Positions 1 to 5,706 are shown, counted from the stretch's first letter. The stretch: DNA of 5,844 nt from JAKAFX01 sp043196285 (GCA_043196285.1 JBBYJL010000069.1:1-5844), one strand, 5' to 3'. A program made the numbers and translations. Notes: generated by a model from the letters alone, not told the origin.

Positions 1-978
1 CCCGGCGTAGAAAGCCTGAATCTTCTCCGCCCTCATTCTTGAGGAAAAGAATACAATGTACCTTGTTCCTTCTACGCTGTGATCCATGTGGAATATTGTA
101 TCGTTACCAGAAGGGATGTAGTTCCTGGAATTCTCTATTCCTCTAGATTTTGAAAGAAGATCCCTGTAAAGGCTCAACGTTGCAGGTATGGCACCTATCA
201 GGCTGTATTTTCTTAGATCCTGAATATTCTTCTTAGAATAAAAGCCTCTATCCATTACGATCATAATTGATCCTATGCCGAAATCCATGAGTTCTGAGAC
301 GAAGTTCTTTATTGTGGATACGGAGACAATGCTTCCAGGGAGGATTCGGTGGTGAACGGGTATTCCATGATCCCTTGTTACAGCAAGCACGAAGTTGATC
401 TCCTTCTTTCTGCTATTGGAATGATAGTAATGGCCGTATCCTGCGAGATCATTCTGGGATCCAAAATATCTTATTGCGCTGAGATCGTATACAATGCCAG
501 AGGAGCCGAAGGATTTCACAATCCTTCCGGATAGAGAGCGTTCCAGGATCGATATGACATCAGGATTCTCGGATCCTATGAAATCTGTGAGATCACGATC
601 CTCCTTTACGGATCCATCATGGATTCCCGTGTGGAGATTGATGGATCCAGATGAACCCGTCATGGATCCTGCTGCAAGGATCACTATCCTTGTCGCTGCC
701 TCCCTAATGCTTGTCAGGCCATCCAGTGCTGAAATGAAGGAATCCTGTATGCTGAAATCCTCCGCGAACCTGTACATTATGTACGGTGCTGAATCAAGCA
801 CCTTACGGGCAGCGATCCTGTTCCTGGGTTTACGCACTGTTGCTATATTGTCCTTTATGATCTCCTTTCCCTTGTATTCCGATCGCTGCCTTACCCTGCC
901 TGTCTCCTTATCCCTGTAACTTGTTACCTCATAGAGATAAACATTGTCTCCCCTTACAAGTCTCCTGATATATGTCAA
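1..978 (-). CDS. IS4/IS1634-type DDE transposase, 5' part (element L), runs off left edge
   Basis: An open minus-strand frame of 326 codons reaches the window edge. It encodes the N-terminal and central part of a cut-and-paste transposase that would act on its own element's ends. The opening MTYIRRLVRGDNVYLYEVTS matches the short basic-strand start of this family. The first catalytic Asp is D165 in GIVYDLSAIRYFG and the second is D243 in IMIVMDRGFYS; the third residue, a Glu in a YREK box, would lie beyond the edge. I chose TTG at 978 because there is no in-frame ATG before residue 68 and a TATA box lies about 27 bases upstream, which fits a leaderless message. Five GGATCC sites at 457-669 are Gly-Ser codon pairs (GGA TCC) in this frame. 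It is diverged from the other two related transposases here. Whether the full gene is intact cannot be seen. Confidence 0.85.
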   Translation of the reverse strand, partial: MTYIRRLVRGDNVYLYEVTSYRDKETGRVRQRSEYKGKEIIKDNIATVRKPRNRIAARKVLDSAPYIMYRFAEDFSIQDSFISALDGLTSIREAATRIVILAAGSMTGSSGSINLHTGIHDGSVKEDRDLTDFIGSENPDVISILERSLSGRIVKSFGSSGIVYDLSAIRYFGSQNDLAGYGHYYHSNSRKKEINFVLAVTRDHGIPVHHRILPGSIVSVSTIKNFVSELMDFGIGSIMIVMDRGFYSKKNIQDLRKYSLIGAIPATLSLYRDLLSKSRGIENSRNYIPSGNDTIFHMDHSVEGTRYIVFFSSRMRAEKIQAFYAG

Positions 979-992
979 TGTAGTAGTAATCG

Positions 993-1062
993 CACTACAT
1001 AGTATAAGTAACTTTCTGTTACCAGACCCAGTCAGATACTATGTTCACAGAAAGATGTAGTG
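993..1062. repeat. Inverted repeat bracketing the element L promoter
   Basis: CACTACAT at 993-1000 is the exact reverse complement of ATGTAGTG at 1055-1062, with 54 bases between. The far arm extends inward as ACAGAAAG (1047-1054), which pairs with CTTTCTGT (1012-1019). The right arm is therefore a continuous 16 bases, while the left arm is split by 11 bases that contain the TATA box. A competing 9-bp pairing also exists: ACATAGTAT (997-1005) with ATACTATGT (1036-1044). The far arm is the inner end of the proposed 29-bp terminus (1055-1083). Confidence 0.7.
1001..1009 (-). promoter_or_regulatory. TATA box of element L transposase
   Basis: The minus strand reads CTTATACT about 25-30 bases upstream of the TTG at 978, with no Shine-Dalgarno sequence between. 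This is the spacing expected for a leaderless archaeal transcript. The box sits directly against the near arm of the inverted repeat at 993-1000. Confidence 0.5.
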
Positions 1063-1083
1063 TTATTTAAGGGCAAAGGTAGG

Positions 1084-1386
1084 ATTTAACCCTATAGGAC
1101 AGTTTTATCTCACTATTTAAGGTAACAGACCAACCTTAATTTTTTGTACTGCTGTGAATTCCTTACTCAGTGTTTTCATAAACTTTCTGTCACGCTGTAT
1201 TCCCAAAATTTTGTACCACAGTTGGGGCGATTCTTCAGAAGTTAAGAGAAGAGTAGCTCATTCATATAAGACAGCTTCAGCTTAAGGAATACCCTATTCA
1301 TCTTCAGGTCGTTCTCAATAATGAATCTTGTTATGGGTGATGCATGCATCATATTCGATCCCGATCTTCTTCAGTATGTTATCGAT
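1084..1386. other. 303-bp spacer between divergent IS ends; no convincing gene
   Basis: No convincing gene is visible. The spacer holds a hairpin followed by a T run (1117-1145), a perfect 14-bp palindrome TGATGCATGCATCA (1338-1351), and a 36-codon minus-strand frame (1242-1352). That frame contains ITRFIIENDLKMNRVF and ends in NELLFS. It has a protein-like composition but no promoter and no family I recognise, so it may be the tail of a gene destroyed by the insertions on both sides. The segment is probably old host or IS DNA isolated between elements L and M. Confidence 0.4.
1117..1145 (+). terminator. Possible hairpin-plus-T-run terminator
   Basis: TTAAGGT (1117-1123) and ACCTTAA (1133-1139) form a perfect 7-bp stem with a 9-base loop, followed by a run of six T's on the plus strand. 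No plus-strand gene ends just upstream, so if it works it would stop stray transcription. Archaeal termination relies mainly on T-rich tracts, so the hairpin itself may be incidental. Confidence 0.3.
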
Positions 1387-1407
1387 CTTGAACTCTTCAT
1401 GTTTTTA

Positions 1408-1488
1408 GGCACATAATCTTCTATAATAATTGGTTTGTTAGGTTATTCTGGGGTTTTGTAAGAGAATACTTTATATTCAGTATGTGCC
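1408..1488. repeat. Inverted repeat bracketing the element M promoter
   Basis: GGCACATA at 1408-1415 is the exact reverse complement of TATGTGCC at 1481-1488, with 65 bases between. The near arm lies just downstream of the TATA box and 12 bases before the ATG at 1501. The far arm is the inner end of the proposed 29-bp terminus. The arrangement matches elements L and R although the sequence differs. Confidence 0.6.
1470..1477 (+). promoter_or_regulatory. TATA box of element M transposase
   Basis: TTTATATT lies 24-31 bases upstream of the ATG at 1501, and there is no Shine-Dalgarno sequence in between. This is the standard spacing for leaderless archaeal transcription. Confidence 0.6.
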
Positions 1489-1500
1489 GACGGTATCTAC

Positions 1501-2274
1501 ATGAAGAGTTTCCAGAGGATCAAGATTGTCCATGGGAAACTGTACCTGTACGAGATCACCCCTTACTATGACAGGGAAAGGAAGAAGATCCGGCAGAAAT
1601 CAAAGTACATTGCTCCCATCATGGACGGGAAACCTGTTGAGAGATATGCTGCAACATACACATACGGTGATCTTCTTCCAGTGATCAGGGCAGCCAGGGA
1701 CCTGAAACTTCCTGATATTTTAAAGAAGATAGCAGGAGAATACGCAGACATCCTGTTGATAATGGCCATCAACCGTATTATAAGACCGGAGGCAATGGAT
1801 CTCATCGGGGCATGGTATGAGGATTCATACATCAGCACAATCTACAGTGCTGATCTGTCATCGGCAGCACTGTCCAGGGCAATGACTGCGCTGGGAAGAA
1901 TGAACCTGAACCATGCATTCCTCAATGAGATCATAAAGATCACGGGAATTTCAGGAGCATTGTACTATGATCTGACATCATATTCATCACAATCCAGGAA
2001 TATTGATTTCCTGGAATACGGATATTCCCGATCCGATCCCGATTATCCACAGGTGAATGTATCACTTGTGGAATCCTCAGAATCAGGAATTCCCATATTC
2101 TATGACATCTATCCCGGATCTGTTAATGATATCACCACCGTTAAGAACACAGTTGATGCCCTCAGATCTGCAGGCCTCACAGATGTCACATTCATCATGG
2201 ACAGGGGGATGTTCTCCTCATCAAACATTTCATACCAGATGGAATCAGGAATAAATTTTGAAATGTTTATCTGA
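1501..2274 (+). CDS. Truncated IS4/IS1634-type transposase (element M)
   Basis: The gene encodes 257 residues of a DDE transposase whose relatives run to about 500. It opens with the family's basic N-terminus (MKSFQRIKIVHGKLYLYE). The first catalytic Asp is D157 in ALYYDLTSYSS and the second is D234 in FIMDRGMFSS. Between them lies the typical segment with LEYGYSRSDPD and IPIFYDIYPGS. The protein ends soon after, in GINFEMFI, where the family would continue into the second half of the catalytic core. The last four residues look like junction sequence. The catalytic Glu (YREK box) is missing, so it cannot be an active transposase. The start and promoter are well preserved, so a truncated product may still be made, and it would keep the N-terminal region expected to contact DNA. 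A role as a competitor or repressor is possible but speculative. Confidence 0.85.
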   Translation: MKSFQRIKIVHGKLYLYEITPYYDRERKKIRQKSKYIAPIMDGKPVERYAATYTYGDLLPVIRAARDLKLPDILKKIAGEYADILLIMAINRIIRPEAMDLIGAWYEDSYISTIYSADLSSAALSRAMTALGRMNLNHAFLNEIIKITGISGALYYDLTSYSSQSRNIDFLEYGYSRSDPDYPQVNVSLVESSESGIPIFYDIYPGSVNDITTVKNTVDALRSAGLTDVTFIMDRGMFSSSNISYQMESGINFEMFI

Positions 2275-2320
2275 AATTGAGACAATTTGCGAAATTAATT
2301 AAGAGAATGTTTACTTAAAG

Positions 2321-2346
2321 CCTGAACTCCCGGATTTTTACCACCA
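2321..2346 (+). repeat. Left terminal inverted repeat of element R
   Basis: Its reverse complement begins TGGTGGTAAAA and ends GAGTTCAGG, matching the right end at 3942-3966 in 22 of 25 aligned positions with one gap. The inner bases overlap the far arm of the promoter-region inverted repeat at 2339-2349. Confidence 0.75.
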
Positions 2347-2414
2347 TTAATTTATGATTTATCCGTAATTCATTGGCTCATGAGTAAAGGTAAAGTTTAT
2401 TTATAATGGTGGTA
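2339..2414. repeat. Inverted repeat bracketing the element R promoter
   Basis: TACCACCATTA (2339-2349) is an exact 11-bp inverted copy of TAATGGTGGTA (2404-2414), separated by 54 bases, the same spacing as in element L. The far arm is the inner part of the left terminal repeat. The near arm starts at the end of the TATA box and covers the ATG at 2406. A ninth-base-identical core (TACCACCA) also occurs in the right terminal repeat. Confidence 0.8.
2395..2405 (+). promoter_or_regulatory. TATA box of element R transposase
   Basis: GTTTATTTATA is the best archaeal TATA candidate upstream of the gene. It abuts the ATG at 2406, so transcription started from it would begin near 2425, downstream of that ATG. 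This argues for translation beginning at or after ATT 2424. Confidence 0.5.
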
Positions 2415-3950
2415 TTTCACACCATTACATCAAGGAATCAGACAATCGAGAAGGTCGTGAAAGGGAAGATATACGTGTATGAGCGTATACCATACTACAA
2501 TCCGAAAATAAGGAACACAAGCTACCACTACAGGTATGTGGGCAGAAAGAATGATGGCAGGGTAAGAAAGATAAGAAGCGTTTTACCAAAAAGGAGCCTG
2601 ATACATGGACCATTCATCCCAATAATGAAGATTGTCAGGGACATTGGCATTGAGGAGATGCTGGAAAAACACATCACTGAGATGGAAAGCAGAGAGATCA
2701 TTGCCATTGCAGTATCAAAGATTGTCCGCCCTCTTCCACTGGCATCAATTGACACATGGTTCGACGGTACATCGCTTTCCCGTACATTGAGAGTTGATCT
2801 GAGATCGCAGCGAATATCTGAACTCCTTGATCGGATAGGCGAATCGGATCTCTACAGGCAGTTCTCCTCTGATCTCATATCAAGGATCAATCCAGGAAAT
2901 TCACTGCTGTATGATATAACATCATTGCCATCGTATGGAACAGCAGAGATACTGGAATACGGGCATGCCAAGGATCACCCTGAGCTAGAGCGGATAAATC
3001 TTGGAATGATCATGGAGAGATCCAGAAACATACCGCTGTTCTTCGAGATATACAGCGGGAGCATTCCTGATGTTGTCACCCTGAAGAGGACTGTGGAAAG
3101 CATCAGGAAACTCATTCCGAAGATAGAGATCATACTTGACAGGGGATTCTTCTCTCACGAGAATCTTGATCTGCTGAAAGACGATTCTTACATTATAGCG
3201 GCATCCCTCGTCCCGAAAGCGGTGAAGAATGTCTTCTCTTCTGCATCAAGATCTGTTGACAGGGCTGACAATGTAATTATGTATGAGAATGAGCCCATAT
3301 TCTGCAAACCAGTCAATTTCAACATGAACGATCTGGATCTCAGGGGATACTTCTACCATGATTCCAGGAGGGAGAGTGACGAGAGATCTGATTTCCACCG
3401 AAAACTTGCGGAGAAGAGATCCGCAATTGAAAAATTACAGATCAGGCAGGGCATAGAAGAAACCATAGAATCCATGGCATCTCAATATCTGAGATACTTC
3501 ACCTGGAGGATTGAGGATGGCAGAATCAAAACAAGGGCAAGGAACAATGCAATAACGGCAGCAGAGAACCGTATGGGTAGATTCCTCCTTGTGTATAATG
3601 GAGAATACAAGCCACTTGAATGCCTTTCCTTATACCGCAATCGGGACAGTATTGAGAAGGCATTCCGCACTCTGAAGACAGATCTTGACATATTCCCCAT
3701 GAGGGTAAGGAAGGAATCGACAATCCGGGGAATACTGTTCATATTCTTCATATCGCTCATAATAAGATCAGCTCTGATGAGGGGAATGATCTCATCAGGC
3801 CTGATAAAGAAGTATTCCCTGGAGAAAATGATCCTGGAACTGGAGAAACTGCACGTTGTTGAAGATGCCAGTGGCAGTATTACTGAACTGGAGAGGACAA
3901 GGAAGCAGAAGGATATCCTTGATGCAGTTGAAAAGATATCGTGGTGGTAA
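2406..3950 (+). CDS. Full-length IS4/IS1634-type DDE transposase (element R)
   Basis: This 514-residue transposase would cut and rejoin the ends of element R. It has all the catalytic parts: D170 in SLLYDITSLPS, D245 in IILDRGFFS, and a perfect Y(2)R(3)E(6)K signature formed by Y410, R413, E417 and K424 in YRNRDSIEKAFRTLK. A charged insert at about 310-360 precedes the last part of the core, and a hydrophobic stretch (ILFIFFISLIIRSAL, about 443-457) follows the YREK box, as is usual. The gene ends TGG TGG TAA, and these bases form the inner end of the right terminal repeat. ATG 2406 gives the longest frame, but it overlaps the inverted repeat and lies next to the TATA box. In-frame ATT 2424 (I7) fits the promoter spacing and the length of the two related N-termini better; GTG 2457 is another option. 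No frameshift or internal stop is present, so it may be active. Confidence 0.9.
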   Translation: MVVFHTITSRNQTIEKVVKGKIYVYERIPYYNPKIRNTSYHYRYVGRKNDGRVRKIRSVLPKRSLIHGPFIPIMKIVRDIGIEEMLEKHITEMESREIIAIAVSKIVRPLPLASIDTWFDGTSLSRTLRVDLRSQRISELLDRIGESDLYRQFSSDLISRINPGNSLLYDITSLPSYGTAEILEYGHAKDHPELERINLGMIMERSRNIPLFFEIYSGSIPDVVTLKRTVESIRKLIPKIEIILDRGFFSHENLDLLKDDSYIIAASLVPKAVKNVFSSASRSVDRADNVIMYENEPIFCKPVNFNMNDLDLRGYFYHDSRRESDERSDFHRKLAEKRSAIEKLQIRQGIEETIESMASQYLRYFTWRIEDGRIKTRARNNAITAAENRMGRFLLVYNGEYKPLECLSLYRNRDSIEKAFRTLKTDLDIFPMRVRKESTIRGILFIFFISLIIRSALMRGMISSGLIKKYSLEKMILELEKLHVVEDASGSITELERTRKQKDILDAVEKISWW

Positions 3951-3966
3951 AAGCAGGGAGATCAGG
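3942..3966 (-). repeat. Right terminal inverted repeat of element R
   Basis: It starts TGGTGGTAAAA and ends GAGATCAGG, the imperfect inverse of 2321-2346. Its first nine bases are the last three codons of the transposase (Trp, Trp, stop), so coding sequence and terminal repeat overlap. Confidence 0.75.
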
Positions 3967-3973
3967 ATCATAA

Positions 3974-4360
3974 TTTCAGGATCAGAATGTGACCGGCCTT
4001 AGAATAAGATCCGATAACGGATCACAGCTGACATCATCCAGAAACGAGAAGCATCTCCGAACATTGGGAGTAAAGGATGAGACCATTCGTACACACACTT
4101 CGGAAGAGGTTGGCCACATTGAACCATATTTCGGCAGGTTCAAAGAAGACTACAGATATACGAGAGATTTCATCAATTATGATAGATTCTAGCGATACAT
4201 CGATTTGACGGTGAACGATTACAATGTGGTAAGGCCGCATTCTTCACTGAATTACATGACACCTGATGAATTTGAATCACCAATTGGGAATGAAGATTTC
4301 AGGAAGAAATGGATCGAAAAAGAAATTGGGAGGTACAAACATGTTAAATTGCTTGAATGA
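3974..4360 (+). pseudogene. IS3-type integrase (OrfB), 3' fragment with in-frame TAG
   Basis: This is the C-terminal part of an rve-fold transposase (IS3-like OrfB). The second catalytic Asp is in IRSDNGSQ and the catalytic Glu in GHIEPYFGRFKEDY, with 35 residues between them, as in the D-D(35)E class. A TAG at 4190-4192 follows NYDRF where relatives usually have Gln, consistent with a CAG to TAG change. The frame then continues with RYIDLTVNDYNVVRPHSSLN and YMTPDEFE, the family's normal end, to TGA at 4358-4360. The first catalytic Asp and the N-terminal half are missing, along with the partner OrfA. In-frame similarity begins at FQDQNVTGL, after a TAA at 3971-3973. The longest uninterrupted frame is 3989-4192 with a GTG start, but there is no reason to think it is translated. 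It is dead remnant DNA cut off by rearrangement near element R. Confidence 0.85.
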
Positions 4361-4370
4361 ACTCAGAAAA

Positions 4371-4397
4371 CTGTCTAAATGGAGTGGATCCACGTCA
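4371..4397 (+). repeat. Probable right inverted repeat of the IS3-type remnant
   Basis: CTGTCTAAAT, then GGAGTGGATCC, then ACGTCA follow the integrase stop. IS3-family right ends commonly run CTGTC(T/C)A, a G-rich stretch, then CCAC-TCA with a terminal CA, and the last bases here fit this. The partner left end is not in the window. The stop of the glycosyltransferase begins three bases further on. Confidence 0.5.
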
Positions 4398-4399
4398 GT

Positions 4400-5407
4400 T
4401 TATTTTGTTTTTCCCTTTTCGCCAAGCAAACTATTCCATTTGTAATTAAGATATGTTAATCCAGCAAGACCTCTAAGTCTTCTGTCTACACCAGTACCAA
4501 ATGAAGATCCAATCATGTCTCCTATACTATAATCGATTCTCGCAATCCTTTCTTTATTAAAACTAGTTCTAATAGAAACATCACTGTCCTCAGTAGAGTT
4601 AATAAAAGTTTCCTCGTAAACCGCTTCTCCTGCAACTGAAATCCATTTGGAACTATATATTCCAAAATTATTTATCTCCAAGAATTGATAACCTTTTCTA
4701 AAGAGTTTAGAGTATATACCAGAAACTGGGGACAAGAAATAGCGAATTTGAAACTTCTGGGATATCTTTATCACAGATCTTCCATAAAACCTATTCGTGA
4801 TCTTATAGTATATCTTATAAAGCAGGCTAGGTTGTGAAATTCTTTCAATAGAAGAATGATATTTTGAGGGTTTTGTAAATACTATGTCATATTTATCTTC
4901 ATCCAATCTAGAGAGCTGCTCTTTCATTACTTCTACGGCATCTATTTTTTCCATGTCATCATTCGTAACAACAACCCACTTCGGATTGTACTCCATTGCC
5001 TTCCTTATGCCAACATTGCAGTTATGTGAATAGTTGAAATATGGATCTGGAACCTCACCGCTTTCCACGAATATTATGTGAAGGCCTTTGAATACATTCT
5101 CCCTGCATTCCATTGCATAATTGCCGTTGAAATCTGCAGTTGGTATTACAACAATGATATCCTTATCACCATCAACCTCATGGATATTTGCTACGCCCTT
5201 TGGCCTCTCCCTCATCCATTGTATCAATTGATCCCGATTTTCAAAACTATCGTAGAATTCCAAGACTTTTTTAGGATCATCACTGGTGAAGTAATTGTTG
5301 CGGTAATCCACTAAACTGAAAAACATCTCTGCATTGTTTCGCTCCATCGGGCAAAAAAGGCGGCTTTTCTGAGGCATCAGATTATTTTGATTAATCTCGC
5401 TCATCAT
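4400..5407 (-). CDS. Family 2 glycosyltransferase
   Basis: This 335-residue protein probably transfers a sugar from a nucleotide donor to a surface glycan or glycolipid at the cytoplasmic face. The GT-A fold starts near residue 83 with DIIVVIPTADFNG. It continues with HIIFVESGE, the NYSHNCNVGIRKAME helix, and the metal-binding NDD at 149-151 in WVVVTNDDM. ETFINSTEDSDVSIR (about 266-280) matches the ED-D...R acceptor and catalytic-base motif of rhamnosyltransferase-like GT2 enzymes, and GSSFGTGVDRRLRGLAGLTYLNYK matches their C-terminal region. There is no signal peptide or clear membrane span. About 80 residues precede the catalytic domain and match nothing I recognise. Two adjacent ATGs (5407, 5404) open the gene, and a TATA-like box 25-35 bases upstream supports a leaderless start here. 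The base composition is more AT-rich than the neighbouring transposases. Donor and acceptor cannot be predicted. Confidence 0.85.
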   Translation of the reverse strand: MMSEINQNNLMPQKSRLFCPMERNNAEMFFSLVDYRNNYFTSDDPKKVLEFYDSFENRDQLIQWMRERPKGVANIHEVDGDKDIIVVIPTADFNGNYAMECRENVFKGLHIIFVESGEVPDPYFNYSHNCNVGIRKAMEYNPKWVVVTNDDMEKIDAVEVMKEQLSRLDEDKYDIVFTKPSKYHSSIERISQPSLLYKIYYKITNRFYGRSVIKISQKFQIRYFLSPVSGIYSKLFRKGYQFLEINNFGIYSSKWISVAGEAVYEETFINSTEDSDVSIRTSFNKERIARIDYSIGDMIGSSFGTGVDRRLRGLAGLTYLNYKWNSLLGEKGKTK

Positions 5408-5430
5408 CTAAAACTAGCTTATTATTTGAA

Positions 5431-5441
5431 GTTTATTAATA
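5431..5441 (-). promoter_or_regulatory. TATA box of the glycosyltransferase gene
   Basis: The minus strand reads TATTAATAAAC about 24-34 bases upstream of the ATG at 5407, in an AT-rich stretch with no Shine-Dalgarno sequence. This is the spacing of a leaderless archaeal promoter and suggests the gene is transcribed alone. Confidence 0.5.
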
Positions 5442-5706
5442 TTCCGCATTTCAAAGTATTTTATCAACATATATATCCTACTACTATGTTAAATTCTTCC
5501 CTATGATCTTATCCCGACCTCCTTTATCTATATTTCTGGTATTTCTGAAGTTCTACTATTCATGGCATCTCCATACTCTGACCTTCTTCAGACAATTTCT
5601 AACAACATATTAATTTTGGCTCTTGAATATCGCACCCTGTTAGCAGTGGCTCCTTTATCTCTTATTTTTCTCTATTCTCATTAATTCTTCATGGAATTTC
5701 CATAGC
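5442..5706. other. Intergenic region, no gene seen
   Basis: This AT-rich segment lies upstream of the glycosyltransferase promoter and downstream of the transposase tail at the right edge. The only structure I see is a short dyad, ATGGAA-T-TTCCAT (5691-5703), three bases past the transposase stop. It should contain the end of the element at the right edge, but I could not place that end without its partner. Confidence 0.4.

Larger units (their letters stand above)
1..1083 (-). mobile_element. IS1634-type insertion sequence, partial (element L)
   Basis: The element contains the minus-strand transposase and its promoter. Its outer end is placed at 1083 by comparison with elements M and R. In all three, a 29-bp terminal segment beginning CCT or CTT ends in an 8-base motif that recurs inverted near the gene start. 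From the proposed end to the TTG start is 105 bp, close to the 103 bp between the end of element R and its ATT codon at 2424. The boundary is an inference because the other end of the element lies outside the window. Confidence 0.6.
1387..2260 (+). mobile_element. IS1634-type insertion sequence, truncated at 3' end (element M)
   Basis: The 5' end is placed at 1387. The segment 1387-1415 resembles the left terminus of element R: CTTGAACTC against CCTGAACTC (8 of 9 matching), followed by a TTTTTA stretch (exact in M at 1402-1407), and ending after the same 29 bases in the motif that recurs near the gene start. The element breaks off around 2260, where the transposase loses similarity to its relatives. 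Its right end is absent, so the element cannot move on its own. About 60 bases of unassigned AT-rich DNA separate it from element R. Confidence 0.6.
2321..3966 (+). mobile_element. Complete-looking IS1634-type insertion sequence (element R), 1646 bp
   Basis: Imperfect terminal inverted repeats of 26 bp (2321-2346) and 25 bp (3942-3966) enclose a single full-length transposase. Both ends read CCTGA-CTCCC inward and finish in TTTTACCACCA; they differ by one gap and three substitutions. The length and one-gene layout suit the IS1634 family. The flanks (TTAAAG on the left, ATCATA on the right) show no direct duplication. The element may therefore have been rearranged since it inserted, or an end may be misplaced by a few bases. 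Confidence 0.8.
3967..4397 (+). mobile_element. IS3-family remnant, right part only
   Basis: This holds the broken integrase and what looks like the element's right end. The left part is absent; its place is taken by element R, but no IS3 sequence appears on the far side of R, so a simple insertion does not explain the break. Confidence 0.65.

Noticed and set aside
457..669. Five GGATCC sites in 213 bases, as if a clustered recognition motif
   Set aside because: All five are GGA TCC Gly-Ser codon pairs in the transposase frame, so codon choice explains them.
349..919. Plus-strand frames of 61 and 141 codons across the left region
   Set aside because: They lie opposite the minus-strand transposase, which shows catalytic motifs and a promoter. 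The plus frames resemble no known protein.
1084..1386. A CRISPR array, tRNA or defence gene hidden in the spacer
   Set aside because: I found no regularly spaced repeat, cloverleaf or recognisable domain on either strand.
2274..2288. Small hairpin AAATTG-AGA-CAATTT after the truncated transposase
   Set aside because: Six AT-rich pairs in AT-rich DNA are expected by chance, and no T run follows.
2380..2406. Mini-frame MSKGKVYL upstream of the element R transposase, resembling the family start KGKIYVYE
   Set aside because: It stops after 8 codons at TAA. The likeness is short, and no promoter is placed to express it.
4034..4240. Minus-strand 68-codon frame opposite the IS3 integrase fragment
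   Set aside because: It is the antisense of a frame with clear integrase motifs; no start signal is visible.
5078..5314. Plus-strand 78-codon hydrophobic frame opposite the glycosyltransferase
   Set aside because: It is antisense to the conserved GT-A core. The hydrophobicity reflects complementary codons, and there is no promoter.
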